From: Streptomyces jumonjinensis | GTDB taxonomy: Bacteria > Actinomycetota > Actinomycetes > Streptomycetales > Streptomycetaceae | Length of the DNA stretch: 37,522 nt | Reading direction: 5' to 3' | Assembly (NCBI RefSeq): GCF_009600885.1 | Contig: NZ_VCLA01000067.1 | Coordinates: forward strand, 19,339-56,860 | Shown here: positions 7,827 through 16,162 of the stretch, piece by piece | How the letters are laid out: every line of letters begins with the position of its first letter | How positions within the stretch are numbered: position 1 is the first letter of the stretch | The notes under the pieces: model-generated | Database searches by the model: none | Told to the model about the DNA's origin: nothing | The model's input: the letters and a program-made list of their open reading frames with translations, nothing else | Made by a program: the position numbers and the translations under genes

Positions 7827-9053
7827 GTGGACCGCTGCGTTGTGCTGGTGGACGCCGGCTATCTGCTCGGCGCCGCCGCGAGCCTGCTCGCCGGAGAACC
7901 GGCGCGTTCCCGGATCACGGTCGACCACACCGCCCTCATCCAGGGCCTGCGTGAGCTCGCCGAGACCGATACCGAACGTCCCCTGCTGCGTATCTACTGG
8001 TTCGACGGCGCCCCCGACCGCGTCCCCCAGCCCGAGCACCGCAGACTGCGGGTGATGCCCCGGGTGACGGTCCGCCTCGGCGCGCTGACCCGCAGCGACG
8101 GCCGCTGGGCCCAGAAGGGCGTGGACGCCGCCATGCACGCCGAACTGACCGAGCTCGCCCGCAACCGCGCCTGCTCGGACGTGGTGCTGGTGACCGGCGA
8201 CGGCGATCTGCTGCCCGGCCTGATGTCCGCCAAGGAGCACGGCGTCGCCGTCCACCTCTGGGCGGTGCAGGCCGCCGACGGCGACTACAACCAGTCCGAG
8301 GACCTGGTCGCCGAGGCCGATGAGCGCCGGGTGCTCGACCGCGCCTGGATCACCACCGCCGTACGGGCCAGGGAGCTGGGCGCGGTCTGCGCCCCGCCGC
8401 CCGTGCCCCGCCCCGAGATCGCGGCGATCCTCTCCGCCCCGCTGCCCGAGTCGGCGCTTGCCGCCGCCCAGGCGTCGGCCCCGGAGACCGCGCGCAACGG
8501 GACCCGCCCGGCGGCGGACGGAGAGGAGACCGCGCCCGCGCCCGCCGCCGCCAAGGGGGTGCCGACGCCGAAGGATCTGGCGAGCCTGCGGGCCCCCGGC
8601 GCGCACGCCCCGCAGCATCCGGCGACCGCCACCCTGCGCTGGTCCTCCGACAAGGGCTGGGTCGAGCGCCCCGGCGCCGGGGCGCTGGGCGAGCCGCCCG
8701 AGACGGCGTCCCTGCCCACCCTCGCCCAGCTCACCAGCGCCGAACAGCGCTGGGCCGACCGCGAGGAGGACATCACCACCGTGGGCGGCGACCCCTTCGA
8801 GGTGGGCCAGGTGTTCGCCCGGCGCTGGATGGAACGGCTGCCGGAGACCGGGCATGTGCAGAAGCTGTCCACTATGTACCCCCGGATTCCGCACCGGATC
8901 GACGGCGAATTGCTCAGGTACGCCGCGCGGTTCGGACTGCTGGCCCACAAAGACGACCAGATCGACGAACATGACCGGTATGCGATCAGAGCCGGGTTCT
9001 GGCGGGAGATCGACGTACGGGCCGCGGCGGAACACGCCCCCGCCGGGGAGTAG
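7827..9053 (+). CDS. NYN domain-containing protein (PIN-like nuclease fold)
   Basis: A 408-aa protein with an N-terminal NYN/LabA-like domain over roughly residues 1-165. Acidic residues expected to bind Mg2+ are visible: VLVDAGYLLG (Asp9), QKGVDAAMH and LVTGDGDLLP. Proteins of this fold are predicted or shown ribonucleases. A variable Ala/Pro-rich linker follows to about 290, then a conserved C-terminal region of unknown function. I chose the GTG at 7827 because GAGGG (7814-7818) lies 8 bases upstream. An in-frame GTG at 7818 would overlap that site and add three residues. No target RNA can be inferred. Confidence 0.9.
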   Translation: MDRCVVLVDAGYLLGAAASLLAGEPARSRITVDHTALIQGLRELAETDTERPLLRIYWFDGAPDRVPQPEHRRLRVMPRVTVRLGALTRSDGRWAQKGVDAAMHAELTELARNRACSDVVLVTGDGDLLPGLMSAKEHGVAVHLWAVQAADGDYNQSEDLVAEADERRVLDRAWITTAVRARELGAVCAPPPVPRPEIAAILSAPLPESALAAAQASAPETARNGTRPAADGEETAPAPAAAKGVPTPKDLASLRAPGAHAPQHPATATLRWSSDKGWVERPGAGALGEPPETASLPTLAQLTSAEQRWADREEDITTVGGDPFEVGQVFARRWMERLPETGHVQKLSTMYPRIPHRIDGELLRYAARFGLLAHKDDQIDEHDRYAIRAGFWREIDVRAAAEHAPAGE

Positions 9054-9067
9054 CGCGCGCGACCCCG

Positions 9068-9073
9068 TACCCT
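9068..9073 (+). promoter_or_regulatory. -10-like hexamer before the ABC ATPase gene
   Basis: TACCCT fits TANNNT and ends 8 bases before the GTG at 9082. There is no Shine-Dalgarno sequence in between, so a leaderless transcript is suggested. Confidence 0.45.
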
Positions 9074-9081
9074 CATACCTC

Positions 9082-10065
9082 GTGAGTACGGTGTGTGTGG
9101 TGCGACGGCTGGTGAAGACGTACCCTGCCGCGCGCGCCCGCCGAGGAGTTCCGGCGACGCCCGAGGTGAGGGCGAGCGACGGCATCAGCCTGGAGGTCCA
9201 GGGCGGTGAGATCTTCGGTCTGCTCGGCCCCAACGGCGCCGGAAAGTCCACCCTGGTACGCCAGCTGACCGGTCTGATGCGCCCCGACTCGGGCAGCGTC
9301 GAGGTGCTCGGCCACGATCTCGTACGCCACCCGGAACGCGCCGCGCGGCTCATCGGCTATCTCGGCCAGGAGTCCACCGCGCTCGACGAGCTGACCGTCG
9401 CGCTCGCCGCCGAGACCACCGGCCGGCTGCGCGGACTGACCACCGCGGAAGCACGCCGGGAACGCGACGGCGTACTGGAGGAGCTCGGGCTGACCGAGCT
9501 CGCCGGGCGGCCCCTGAAGAAACTCTCCGGCGGACAGCGCCGGCTGGCCTGTTTCGCGGCCACCCTGGTCGGGCGGCGTCCGCTGCTCGTCCTGGACGAG
9601 CCCACCACCGGGATGGACCCCGTGGCCCGGCGTGCCGTCTGGGCCGCGGTGGACCGGCGGCGGGCCGAACACGGGACCACGGTCGTCCTCGTCACCCACA
9701 ATGTGATCGAGGCGGAGACCGTGCTCGACCGGGTCGCCGTGCTGGAGCGCGGCCGGGTGATCGCCTGCGACACCCCCGGCGGACTGAAGGAACGGATCGC
9801 GGGCGAGGTACGGGTGGAACTGATGTGGCGTGAGCGCGCGCCGCTGGATGTGCCGGAGGTCGCCGCGCTGCGCGACTCGGCTCAGGAGTCCGGCCGCCGC
9901 TGGGTGCTCAGGCTCGCGCCGGACGAGGCGCGGGCGGCGGTAGCCGCGGTCACGGGCGGCGCGGCCTTCGCGGCGCTCGACGACTTCACGCTGGCCACGC
10001 CCAGCCTGGAGGACGTGTATCTGGCGCTCGGGGGGAACGCGACGAAGGGGCTGGTCAAGGCGTGA
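9082..10065 (+). CDS. ABC transporter ATP-binding protein
   Basis: A 327-aa nucleotide-binding subunit of an ABC-2-type (DrrA/CcmA-like) exporter. All ATPase motifs are present: Walker A GPNGAGKST (49-57), Q-loop YLGQES (about 93-98), signature LSGGQRR (148-154), Walker B LLVLDEP (168-174) and switch His206. The C-terminal 100 residues form the accessory domain usual for DrrA-like proteins. The open frame extends far upstream inside the NYN gene, but homology begins only at this GTG. The stop overlaps the permease start by 4 bases (GTGA), so the two are translationally coupled. The substrate cannot be predicted. Confidence 0.95.
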   Translation: MSTVCVVRRLVKTYPAARARRGVPATPEVRASDGISLEVQGGEIFGLLGPNGAGKSTLVRQLTGLMRPDSGSVEVLGHDLVRHPERAARLIGYLGQESTALDELTVALAAETTGRLRGLTTAEARRERDGVLEELGLTELAGRPLKKLSGGQRRLACFAATLVGRRPLLVLDEPTTGMDPVARRAVWAAVDRRRAEHGTTVVLVTHNVIEAETVLDRVAVLERGRVIACDTPGGLKERIAGEVRVELMWRERAPLDVPEVAALRDSAQESGRRWVLRLAPDEARAAVAAVTGGAAFAALDDFTLATPSLEDVYLALGGNATKGLVKA

Positions 10066-10889
10066 GCATCGTGCCCATGGAGACGGTGTCCGGGCGGACG
10101 CGGAGCGGGGACCGGGGGGCCATGACGATGCCCGAGGCGCCGCTGGCGCCCCGGGCACGGCTGCTGCCCGCGATGGGAGCGGTCTACCGCGCCCAGCTCT
10201 CCCGGGCCCGGGTGGCCAGGATTCCGCTGCTCTTCGTGGCGACCTTCCAGTCCATCGGGATCATGGTCCTGATGCGCGGGGTCGTCGACGGCGGGGCCGA
10301 GGCCCGGGCCGTGGTCGCGGGCTCCTCCGTGCTGGTGGTCGCCTTCGTCGCGCTCAATCTTCTCGCCCAGTACTTCGGGCAGTTGCGGGCGAGCGGCGGA
10401 CTCGACCACTACGCCACCCTTCCGGTGCCGCCCGCCGCGGTGGTGCTCGGGGCGGCGGGGGCGTACGCCTCCTTCACCGTGCCCGGCACGGTGATCACCG
10501 CGGTCACGGGCAGTGTGCTCTTCTCGCTGCCGATGACCCATCTCTGGGTACTGGCGGCCGTGATCCCGCTCGCCGGGGCGGCGCTCGCCGGGCTCGGCGC
10601 GGCGCTCGGACTGCTCGCGCCGCGTCAGGAGCTGGCCACCCTCCTCGGACAGCTCGGCATGTCGGCCGCGCTGCTGCTGGGGGTGCTGCCCGCGGGCCGG
10701 ATGCCGGAGCCGATCTCGTACGCGCGTGATCTGCTGCCGTCCACCTATGGCGTCGAGGCGCTGGCCCGCACGTTCGACGCGAACCCCGACTGGGCCGGCG
10801 TCGCGCTGGCTCTCGCCGTCTGCGCGGTGGTGGGCGTCGTCTCGCTGACGGTCGCGACCTGGGCGTACCGGCGGGCCGCGGTCCGATGA
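10062..10889 (+). CDS. ABC-2 type transporter permease
   Basis: A 275-aa membrane subunit with about six hydrophobic segments, beginning near residue 45 after a polar N-terminus. It pairs with the ATPase gene immediately upstream, overlapping it at GTGA. The GTG at 10062 is supported by that overlap. ATG codons at 10077 and 10122 are alternatives, and the hydrophobic core would be intact from either. Together with the upstream ATPase it should form an exporter for an unknown substrate, with drug or lipid export being typical of the family. Confidence 0.9.
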   Translation: MSIVPMETVSGRTRSGDRGAMTMPEAPLAPRARLLPAMGAVYRAQLSRARVARIPLLFVATFQSIGIMVLMRGVVDGGAEARAVVAGSSVLVVAFVALNLLAQYFGQLRASGGLDHYATLPVPPAAVVLGAAGAYASFTVPGTVITAVTGSVLFSLPMTHLWVLAAVIPLAGAALAGLGAALGLLAPRQELATLLGQLGMSAALLLGVLPAGRMPEPISYARDLLPSTYGVEALARTFDANPDWAGVALALAVCAVVGVVSLTVATWAYRRAAVR

Positions 10890-10920
10890 GGCGCGTGCCG
10901 GGCACGCCTGGCACGATGGC

Positions 10921-11550
10921 GTGGTGACCGCACCGCTGACTCCGCCCCCGCCGAACGACGATCCATGGCAGGCACCGCCGCCGCCCGGCCCCGGAGCCCG
11001 CTCCGGTGAGCGGGGTGAGCTGAGGGCGGATATCCGCGACGGGGTCGCCGTGCTGCTGGCCGTGACGGCCCTCGGGGCGGCGCTGGGACTGCTGTGGGTG
11101 CTGCTGGCGCCGCGGGTGCCGCTGATCTCCGACGGGCAGGCGGTGTTCCTCCGCAACACGGAGGGCGAGGCGGCGGTCGGCGCGGACGGCGTCTTCGCGC
11201 TGCTGGCGCTCGCGTTCGGCGCGGTGAGCGCGGCGGGGGTCTCCTGGTACCGGCGGCGCGGGGGCATCGTGCTGGTGGTGGCGCTGGCGCTGGGCGGAGT
11301 GCTGGGCTCGGTGCTCGCGTGGCGGCTCGGGGTGTGGCTGGGGCCGACCTCGGACGTGGTGGCGCACGCGAAGGCGGTGGGCGAGGGGGTGGCCTTCGAC
11401 GCGCCGCTGAAGCTCGGCGCGAAGGGCATGCTGCTGGCGTGGTCCCTGGCGGCGACGCTGGTTCATCTGGGCCTGACGGCCCTCTTCGGCCCGAGGGACC
11501 CCGAGCCCGATCCCGCCGGGCCGGATCCTTTCGGGCCCGCCGGGATCTGA
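10921..11550 (+). CDS. DUF2567-like membrane protein
   Basis: A 209-aa actinobacterial protein with a proline-rich N-terminus (PPPPNDDPW) and four likely membrane helices, near residues 40-62, 88-105, 115-135 and 170-190. An extracellular loop contains ISDGQAVFLRNTEGEAAVGADG. The pattern matches DUF2567 as I know it; function is unknown. Adjacent GTG codons occur at 10921 and 10924. CACGAT (10912-10917) lies 6 bases before the second, matching the spacing of other apparently leaderless genes here, so 10924 may be the true start. It ends before a strong hairpin. Confidence 0.82.
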   Translation: MVTAPLTPPPPNDDPWQAPPPPGPGARSGERGELRADIRDGVAVLLAVTALGAALGLLWVLLAPRVPLISDGQAVFLRNTEGEAAVGADGVFALLALAFGAVSAAGVSWYRRRGGIVLVVALALGGVLGSVLAWRLGVWLGPTSDVVAHAKAVGEGVAFDAPLKLGAKGMLLAWSLAATLVHLGLTALFGPRDPEPDPAGPDPFGPAGI

Positions 11551-11594
11551 GGCGTACGGCCGCGGTCGCGCGCCGGCCCGGACCATGGGCGGGC

Positions 11595-11629
11595 ACGCCT
11601 CCGGAGAGCGCTCGGCTCCCCGGAGGCGT
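11595..11629. terminator. Strong bidirectional terminator hairpin
   Basis: ACGCCTCCGG (11595-11604) pairs perfectly with CCGGAGGCGT (11620-11629) around a 15-base loop. It sits between the convergent DUF2567 gene and the bL37 gene. Confidence 0.85.
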
Positions 11630-11636
11630 ACGCCGG

Positions 11637-11705
11637 TCAGGCGGGGCGCCGGCCGTGATTGGCCTTGCGGGTGCGCCATTTCCGTTTACGGGTGCGTTTG
11701 GACAT
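11637..11705 (-). CDS. Very small ribosomal protein, bL37-like
   Basis: A 22-aa, extremely basic peptide, MSKRTRKRKWRTRKANHGRR followed by Pro-Ala. The C-terminal K-A-N-H-G-[KR]-R-P signature matches, as I recall it, the 24-residue bL37 protein seen in mycobacterial large ribosomal subunits. The ATG is preceded by an excellent GAGGAGG at about 7-base spacing, and a perfect hairpin follows the stop, so the gene is a complete small unit. It would bind 23S rRNA on the 50S subunit. The main uncertainty is the exact family name; a coding role is well supported despite the size. Confidence 0.85.
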   Translation of the reverse strand: MSKRTRKRKWRTRKANHGRRPA

Positions 11706-11852
11706 CGGCTCGCCTCCTCGGCACGTCGTCCTACGGTCGTAACCGAGGAAGCCGTTCCCGTCGAGCCCCCGCGCACGGCGGATCGGAATGGAACACGGCT
11801 GGGCCGGAGCGGGTGGGCGCGGGGAGCGCGAACCGTTGCGGCCTCCCCTGCC

Positions 11853-12347
11853 CTACGCGCGCCCGACCGGGGCGAGGACCGCGGAGGTCAGCTCCGCCAG
11901 GTCGGCCGGTGCGAGCTCCACCTCCAGGCCCCGTCTGCCCGCCGAGACGCAGATCGTGGGATGGCCCGACGCCGACTCGTCCAGCACGGTGCGCAGCCGC
12001 TTCCGCTGCCCCAGCGGCGAGATGCCGCCGCGGACATAGCCCGTGGTCCGCTCCGCCACCACCGGGTCCGCCATCGCCGCCCGCTTGCCGCCCACGGCCG
12101 CCGCCAGCGCCTTGAGGTCCAGCTGACCCGCGACCGGGACCACCGCCACCGTCAGCTCGCCGTCCACCTCGGCGACCAGGGTCTTGAAGACCCGGTCCGG
12201 CGACACTCCCAGCGCCTGGGCGGCCTCCTCGCCGTAGGACGCGGACGCCGGATCGTGCTCGTACGCGTGCACCGTGAACGGGGCGCCCGCCGCCGTCAGC
12301 GCCGCCGTCGCCGGGGTGCCGCCCTGCTTTCTGGTCTTCTTCGCCAC
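11853..12347 (-). CDS. ybaK: YbaK/EbsC family Cys-tRNA(Pro) deacylase
   Basis: A 164-aa single-domain deacylase of the YbaK/ProX family, which hydrolyses Cys mischarged on tRNA-Pro and so guards translation fidelity. Visible family features are the conserved lysine in RVFKTLVAEVDG, the central KALAAAVGGKRAAMAD stretch and the signature GGISPLGQRKRLRTVLDE. The length is normal. It lies 34 bases downstream of the Lon-N-domain gene on the same strand and may be co-transcribed with it. Substrate specificity within the family (Cys-tRNA-Pro or Ala-tRNA-Pro) is inferred from overall similarity. Confidence 0.93.
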   Translation of the reverse strand: MAKKTRKQGGTPATAALTAAGAPFTVHAYEHDPASASYGEEAAQALGVSPDRVFKTLVAEVDGELTVAVVPVAGQLDLKALAAAVGGKRAAMADPVVAERTTGYVRGGISPLGQRKRLRTVLDESASGHPTICVSAGRRGLEVELAPADLAELTSAVLAPVGRA

Positions 12348-12381
12348 CGCACAGGCTCCTGTTCCGCTTCCGCTGGGACGG

Positions 12382-13122
12382 TCAGTTGGGGTTGGTCGGC
12401 GTCTGCGTCAGATCCACCAGGGGCACGGAGGGCAGATGCCGGATCATCGCGGTCTCCGCCCGCAGCAGCTTCAGCTCCTCGCGGAGCCGCGCCGCCGTGT
12501 CCGGGGCCTCCAGCAGCCGCTGCTTCGCCGGGATGTCCAGCACCGAGGCCGCCGCGACCAGATACGACACCACGGAGGGCTCGTCCGGCAGCTGGGCCCC
12601 CGTCGACAGGGTCCGCTCCCGCGCCCCCGCCAGCCGCTTCTGATACGCGCGGAACGCCCGCAGCACCCCCTCGGCCAGGGCGCCCGCCCCTTCGCCGGTC
12701 TCCTCGGGGAGCTCCTCGACCTCGGCCGTCAGAAACGGACCGCTCGCGTCCACGGAGACCAGCCGCACCCGGGTGGTCCCGGTGGCGAGCACCTCGAAGG
12801 TGCCGTCCTCGCGCTCCCGGATCGTCGCCGCGTCCGCGATGCAGCCCACCGGGTGGAAGACGCGCATCGGGTCGTCGCCGAAGCCCGCCGCCGCGCCGCG
12901 CTCCGGCGGCGCCGTCGGGTCCGGCAGGCCCGGGGCGGTCGACGCGACCTCGCGGCCGTCGCGGATGGCGACCACCGCGAAGAGACGCGGTTCGGAGTCA
13001 TCCGTTGTCAGCAGTTCGCGCATCATGGCGCGATAGCGCTCCTCGAAGACGTTCAGGGGCAGAACGAGGCCCGGAAACAGCACCGAGTTCAGCGGAAAGA
13101 GCGGGAGCCGTGCGGTGGTCAC
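12382..13122 (-). CDS. Lon N-terminal (LON substrate-binding) domain protein
   Basis: A 246-aa protein made up of the Lon protease substrate-binding domain without the ATPase or protease parts. It opens with LPLFPLNSVLFPGLVLPLNV and EERYRAMM, the classic start of the family, and ends in a helical region (about 155-235). The precise role of stand-alone Lon-N proteins is not known. The GTG start at 13122 has no Shine-Dalgarno sequence. The hexamer TAGGCT (complement of 13131-13136), which begins with the stop codon of the upstream gene, lies 8 bases before it, so the mRNA may be leaderless. Confidence 0.93.
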   Translation of the reverse strand: MTTARLPLFPLNSVLFPGLVLPLNVFEERYRAMMRELLTTDDSEPRLFAVVAIRDGREVASTAPGLPDPTAPPERGAAAGFGDDPMRVFHPVGCIADAATIREREDGTFEVLATGTTRVRLVSVDASGPFLTAEVEELPEETGEGAGALAEGVLRAFRAYQKRLAGARERTLSTGAQLPDEPSVVSYLVAAASVLDIPAKQRLLEAPDTAARLREELKLLRAETAMIRHLPSVPLVDLTQTPTNPN

Positions 13123-13130
13123 AACGGACT

Positions 13131-13136
13131 AGCCTA
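13131..13136 (-). promoter_or_regulatory. -10-like hexamer overlapping an upstream stop codon
   Basis: On the minus strand TAGGCT starts with the TAG stop of the 348-aa gene and ends 8 bases before the GTG of the Lon-N gene. It fits the TANNNT consensus and the leaderless spacing seen elsewhere in the window. Confidence 0.45.
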
Positions 13137-14180
13137 ATGGCCCGCGAGCCAGCTCCGTCCGGTCCGTGCCCGAGGCGGCGCCATCGCGGCCAGGCGGAGC
13201 CGTACGCCCTCCCGCGCGTCGAGGAAACGACCGAGCGGATCATCCGAAAAGCGGTTCCATGGGAAAGATGTCGCATATGAACCGATGAGCCGGAACTGTT
13301 CCAGCGCATCCGTCCAGCGTCCCTGGCGCACCAGAACGTACGCCGTCAGATTGCGCACCTCGGCGGGCCAGGGGTCACCCGCCGGATAGCCCGCGGAGAG
13401 CGCGATCGCCCGATCGGCCGCCGCGTCGGTCCGCTCCTCCTCCAGCGGGCGCACGGAGCCCGGACGGACGGGGAAGGTGTCCTCGGCCTCCATCCTGGCG
13501 AACGCGGCCCGCGCCGGCAGCGCCGGCATCAGCGAACCCGGCGGCGCGTCCGCCGCCGCCCGCTCCGCGAAGTCGAAGCACTCGCGGTGCGAGCCGTACC
13601 ACTGCGCGGACAGATAGCGCAGCGCGGCCACATGGCAGCCGTAGTGGTGCGGGGAGCGGCGCACGGCCTGCTCCCAGAGCGTCTCGAAGGCGGTGTGCAC
13701 GGCATGGGTGCCGCGCGCGTGGTCCAGCGCGATCCGCCAGGGGACCGGATCGCCCGGCGCGGCCTCGGCCGCCGCGTCGATCAGCGGCCCGATCTCCCGC
13801 AGCCGTTCGGCGCGGGCCGGGGACTCCCAGGCCCTGCGGATCGCCAGCTCCGTCTTGACGATCAGCGCGTCCGGGTCGCGGGGCGCGTCGGCGAGCCAGG
13901 AGGCGAGCCAGTCGCCCCGGGAGTAGGCGAAGACCGCGAGCCGCATCACATACCGGTCGCGGTGCTCCCACTCGGCCGCCTCCCGGGTGGTCGCCAGCAG
14001 TTTGGCGGCCGGTTCGTACTCTCCGTGCGCCGCCGCCACCAGCGCGGGCCCGATCCGGCTGTCCGGCGCGTCCAGCAGGATCGCCTCGTCCGGGGGCAGA
14101 CCGTCGGCGAGCCGCGGCGTATGGCGGACCAGGCGCACGGTGCGCAGCAGCGCTCGAAGCAATGACATGGTGCGGACCAT
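13134..14180 (-). CDS. Hypothetical protein with helical (TPR-like) repeats
   Basis: A 348-aa soluble protein I cannot place in a named family. It is rich in Ala, Arg, Glu and Leu with regular amphipathic helices (for example GEYEPAAKLLATTREAAEWEH and RQGRWTDALEQFRLIG), which suggests a TPR-like solenoid for protein contacts. Conserved-looking aromatic motifs include HHYGCHVAALRYLSAQWYGSH. The ATG at 14180 or the in-frame ATG at 14168 could be the start; neither has a clear ribosome-binding site. An AT-rich promoter-like region lies upstream at 14243-14273. It ends 11 bases before the Lon-N gene. Confidence 0.78.
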   Translation of the reverse strand: MVRTMSLLRALLRTVRLVRHTPRLADGLPPDEAILLDAPDSRIGPALVAAAHGEYEPAAKLLATTREAAEWEHRDRYVMRLAVFAYSRGDWLASWLADAPRDPDALIVKTELAIRRAWESPARAERLREIGPLIDAAAEAAPGDPVPWRIALDHARGTHAVHTAFETLWEQAVRRSPHHYGCHVAALRYLSAQWYGSHRECFDFAERAAADAPPGSLMPALPARAAFARMEAEDTFPVRPGSVRPLEEERTDAAADRAIALSAGYPAGDPWPAEVRNLTAYVLVRQGRWTDALEQFRLIGSYATSFPWNRFSDDPLGRFLDAREGVRLRLAAMAPPRARTGRSWLAGH

Positions 14181-14242
14181 TGAAAACCGCAGGTGGGGGA
14201 GGCGCCAGAGGGCGACTGTGAAGCTTTGGTGGCGGCGTGAAG

Positions 14243-14273
14243 GTTGTACTGAAGTGGATCAAGAGACTGTAAA
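14243..14273 (-). promoter_or_regulatory. Candidate promoter of the 348-aa protein gene
   Basis: On the minus strand, TTTACA (complement of 14268-14273) and TACAAC (complement of 14243-14248) are spaced by 19 bases inside an unusually AT-rich island (about 14210-14283). The island lies 60-100 bases upstream of the ATG at 14180. Confidence 0.4.
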
Positions 14274-14291
14274 GAAAGGTTTCGGGGTGCG

Positions 14292-14306
14292 CCCCGGCGC
14301 CCGGGG
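14292..14306. terminator. Candidate terminator hairpin
   Basis: CCCCGG (14292-14297) and CCGGGG (14301-14306) form a short GC-only hairpin in the gap downstream of the minus-strand 533-aa gene and upstream of the promoter-like island. Confidence 0.35.
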
Positions 14307-14326
14307 GCCGCCCCAGGGGCCGCTCA

Positions 14327-14392
14327 CGCACCCGGAGCACACCGGGGAGCACGCCCCGCTCGCGCCCCCGGAGCACGCCCCGGAGCGCCCCC
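14327..14392. repeat. Low-complexity GC-rich repeats
   Basis: CCCGGAGCAC occurs at 14331-14340 and 14367-14376, with related GGGGAGCACGCCCC and CGGAGCACGCCCCGGAGCG units between and after. The stretch lies in the 248-base gap between two minus-strand genes. Confidence 0.6.
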
Positions 14393-14428
14393 GGCCCCAC
14401 CACCCCCAAGCCCCAGGCCCCCGCCCGC

Positions 14429-16030
14429 TCACCCCCTGCTCAGCAGCCGGCTCGCCCCCGCCGCCACCGTCGTGGCCAGAATCCAGCCCAGCATCACCAG
14501 CGCCGCCGCCGCCCACTGCCAGTGGCCCTCCAGCCGCCAGTACCCGTCCTGGCCGAGATTGATCACCGGGATCAGCAGATCCAGCGCGTACAGCGCCGCG
14601 TTCCACCGGGGATGCTCGTCCTTCTTGATCGGGTCCGGGTCCACCTGCGCGAAGGCCAGCGCCCCCGCCGCCCACAGCACCGCCATCCACAGCGCCGCCC
14701 GCCCCGGCCGGTAGCCGTACGCCACCGTCCAGTCCTGGAGATACCCCCACAGCTTCGCCGCCAGCGGCAGCGTCTCCCGGCGGCGGCGCTGCTTGGCGAG
14801 CAGCACCTCCCGCGCGTCCGCGTCCTCCCCGCTGTTGCGCAGCACGGTCGCCAGCCGCTCATACGGCTCCGGCGAGTACTCCGGGGTCGCCGACGCCACC
14901 CACTCCAGCCGCCGGCTCAGCGGGAACTCCTCGTACGGCACCAGGTTCTCGTAGACGAACCCGCCCATCGCCAGCCCGCCCGGCCCCGGCCAGCTCGCCG
15001 CCAGGTCGACCAGCGTCACCACCTTCGCGCCGTTCAGCACCACCCGCCCCTCCTCCGGGCGCTGCGCGTTGAAGCGCAGTTCGGGGCTGACGATCCGGCG
15101 CAGCGACAGCTCCTCGCGCGGGCTCAGCACGAACCGCGCCCGGTGCAGATCCACCGCGTCCCCGAAGCGGCCGTCGTCCAGCCGGATGCCGCCGTAGCAC
15201 TCGAAGGGCTGGAGCCGGGTGATCCGCCGCCCCGAGCCGTCGAGACCGATGCCGAACGGGGGAGTGGCGTTCTGGTCGCCGGTCGCCTCGCTCACCCACG
15301 CGCCGGTCATATAGAGGGTCCGCTCCACGGTCAGCTGCGGCGCGTTCAGCGCCCGGCGCTCGGCCGCCGCCCGCAGTCTGCTGCCGCGCAGACTCAGCGA
15401 GACCCCGATCTTCGCGCCGCGCAGCGAGACCTCGCCATAGGTCTCGATCAGCTCGGCCTGGAGGTCCTGGGCGACCGCGAGACCGTCCGCGGTGATCGCC
15501 CGCCCGCGCCGGTCCGGCCGGACATGGATCTGGTTGATCAGCAGATCCGTGCCTATCTGCGCGTCGGTCAGCCGGATGCCGTGCTCGATCCGGCAGCGCG
15601 GCAGATGGAGATCGCCCTCGGTGCGCAGCCGGGCCGCCTCGATCCGCGGGATCGCGCAGCCCACCATCCGCACGGTCGTGAAATGCGCCTCGGGCAGCCA
15701 TATCTCGTTCTCGAAGCGGCAGCCGTTCAGCTCCACATAGGGCGAGACGGTGCCGCCCGCGAGCTTGAGGGTGCCGGTGATCTGTCCCCCGCGCAGCTTG
15801 AGGGCCGCGACCCGTCCGGGGTGCGGCTCCGGGCCGCTCAGCAGCAGCCGGGCGACGACGGAGGCGCGGACGCTGCGTTCGGGCCCCCAGCGGCGGGGCG
15901 AGAACGGATCGTTCAGCAGCGGATCGGGATCGCTCAGGTCGTAGGTGCTCCCGTTCCGGAACGCGTTCCACATTCGCTGTTCGGTCGGGCTCAGCCCGGC
16001 CGGGAGCACCTCGTCCAGCGGCTCTGTCAA
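14429..16030 (-). CDS. Membrane-anchored beta-helix-like protein
   Basis: A 533-aa protein of a streptomycete family often labelled 'membrane-associated oxidoreductase', although no redox motif is visible. The middle (about 60-380) consists of short regularly spaced strands such as LKLRGGQITGTLKLAGGTVSPY and DLHLPRCRIEHGIRLTDA, suggesting a pentapeptide-like right-handed helix. Two hydrophobic segments near the C-terminus (about 438-458 and 500-528) should anchor it. I chose the TTG at 16030 because GGAGGAG lies just upstream. The open frame to an ATG at 16084 would add 18 Arg/Ser-rich residues. Function is unknown. Confidence 0.85.
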   Translation of the reverse strand: MTEPLDEVLPAGLSPTEQRMWNAFRNGSTYDLSDPDPLLNDPFSPRRWGPERSVRASVVARLLLSGPEPHPGRVAALKLRGGQITGTLKLAGGTVSPYVELNGCRFENEIWLPEAHFTTVRMVGCAIPRIEAARLRTEGDLHLPRCRIEHGIRLTDAQIGTDLLINQIHVRPDRRGRAITADGLAVAQDLQAELIETYGEVSLRGAKIGVSLSLRGSRLRAAAERRALNAPQLTVERTLYMTGAWVSEATGDQNATPPFGIGLDGSGRRITRLQPFECYGGIRLDDGRFGDAVDLHRARFVLSPREELSLRRIVSPELRFNAQRPEEGRVVLNGAKVVTLVDLAASWPGPGGLAMGGFVYENLVPYEEFPLSRRLEWVASATPEYSPEPYERLATVLRNSGEDADAREVLLAKQRRRRETLPLAAKLWGYLQDWTVAYGYRPGRAALWMAVLWAAGALAFAQVDPDPIKKDEHPRWNAALYALDLLIPVINLGQDGYWRLEGHWQWAAAALVMLGWILATTVAAGASRLLSRG

Positions 16031-16162
16031 GGCCGCTCCTCCGCTTCGTCGACGTTCACCGGATGTCCTGGATGTCCTGCGCATGCCCTACAGCCGTTCT
16101 TCCCGCTGAGTGACCGGGTGAACGCTAGTGGTCATGGTCGGCCCGCGGGCGGCCCGGGACAT

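Noticed and set aside
8320..9081. N-terminal extension of the ABC ATPase frame
   Set aside because: The Arg/Pro-rich translation is an out-of-frame reading of the NYN gene; homology begins at the GTG at 9082.
7512..9353. 613-codon minus-strand open frame over the NYN gene and its leader
   Set aside because: Runs through an intergenic region and opposite a clear NYN gene; no recognisable domain.
14327..14392. CRISPR-like or origin-like repeat array
   Set aside because: Units are short, degenerate and GC-only, with irregular spacing and no cas genes nearby.
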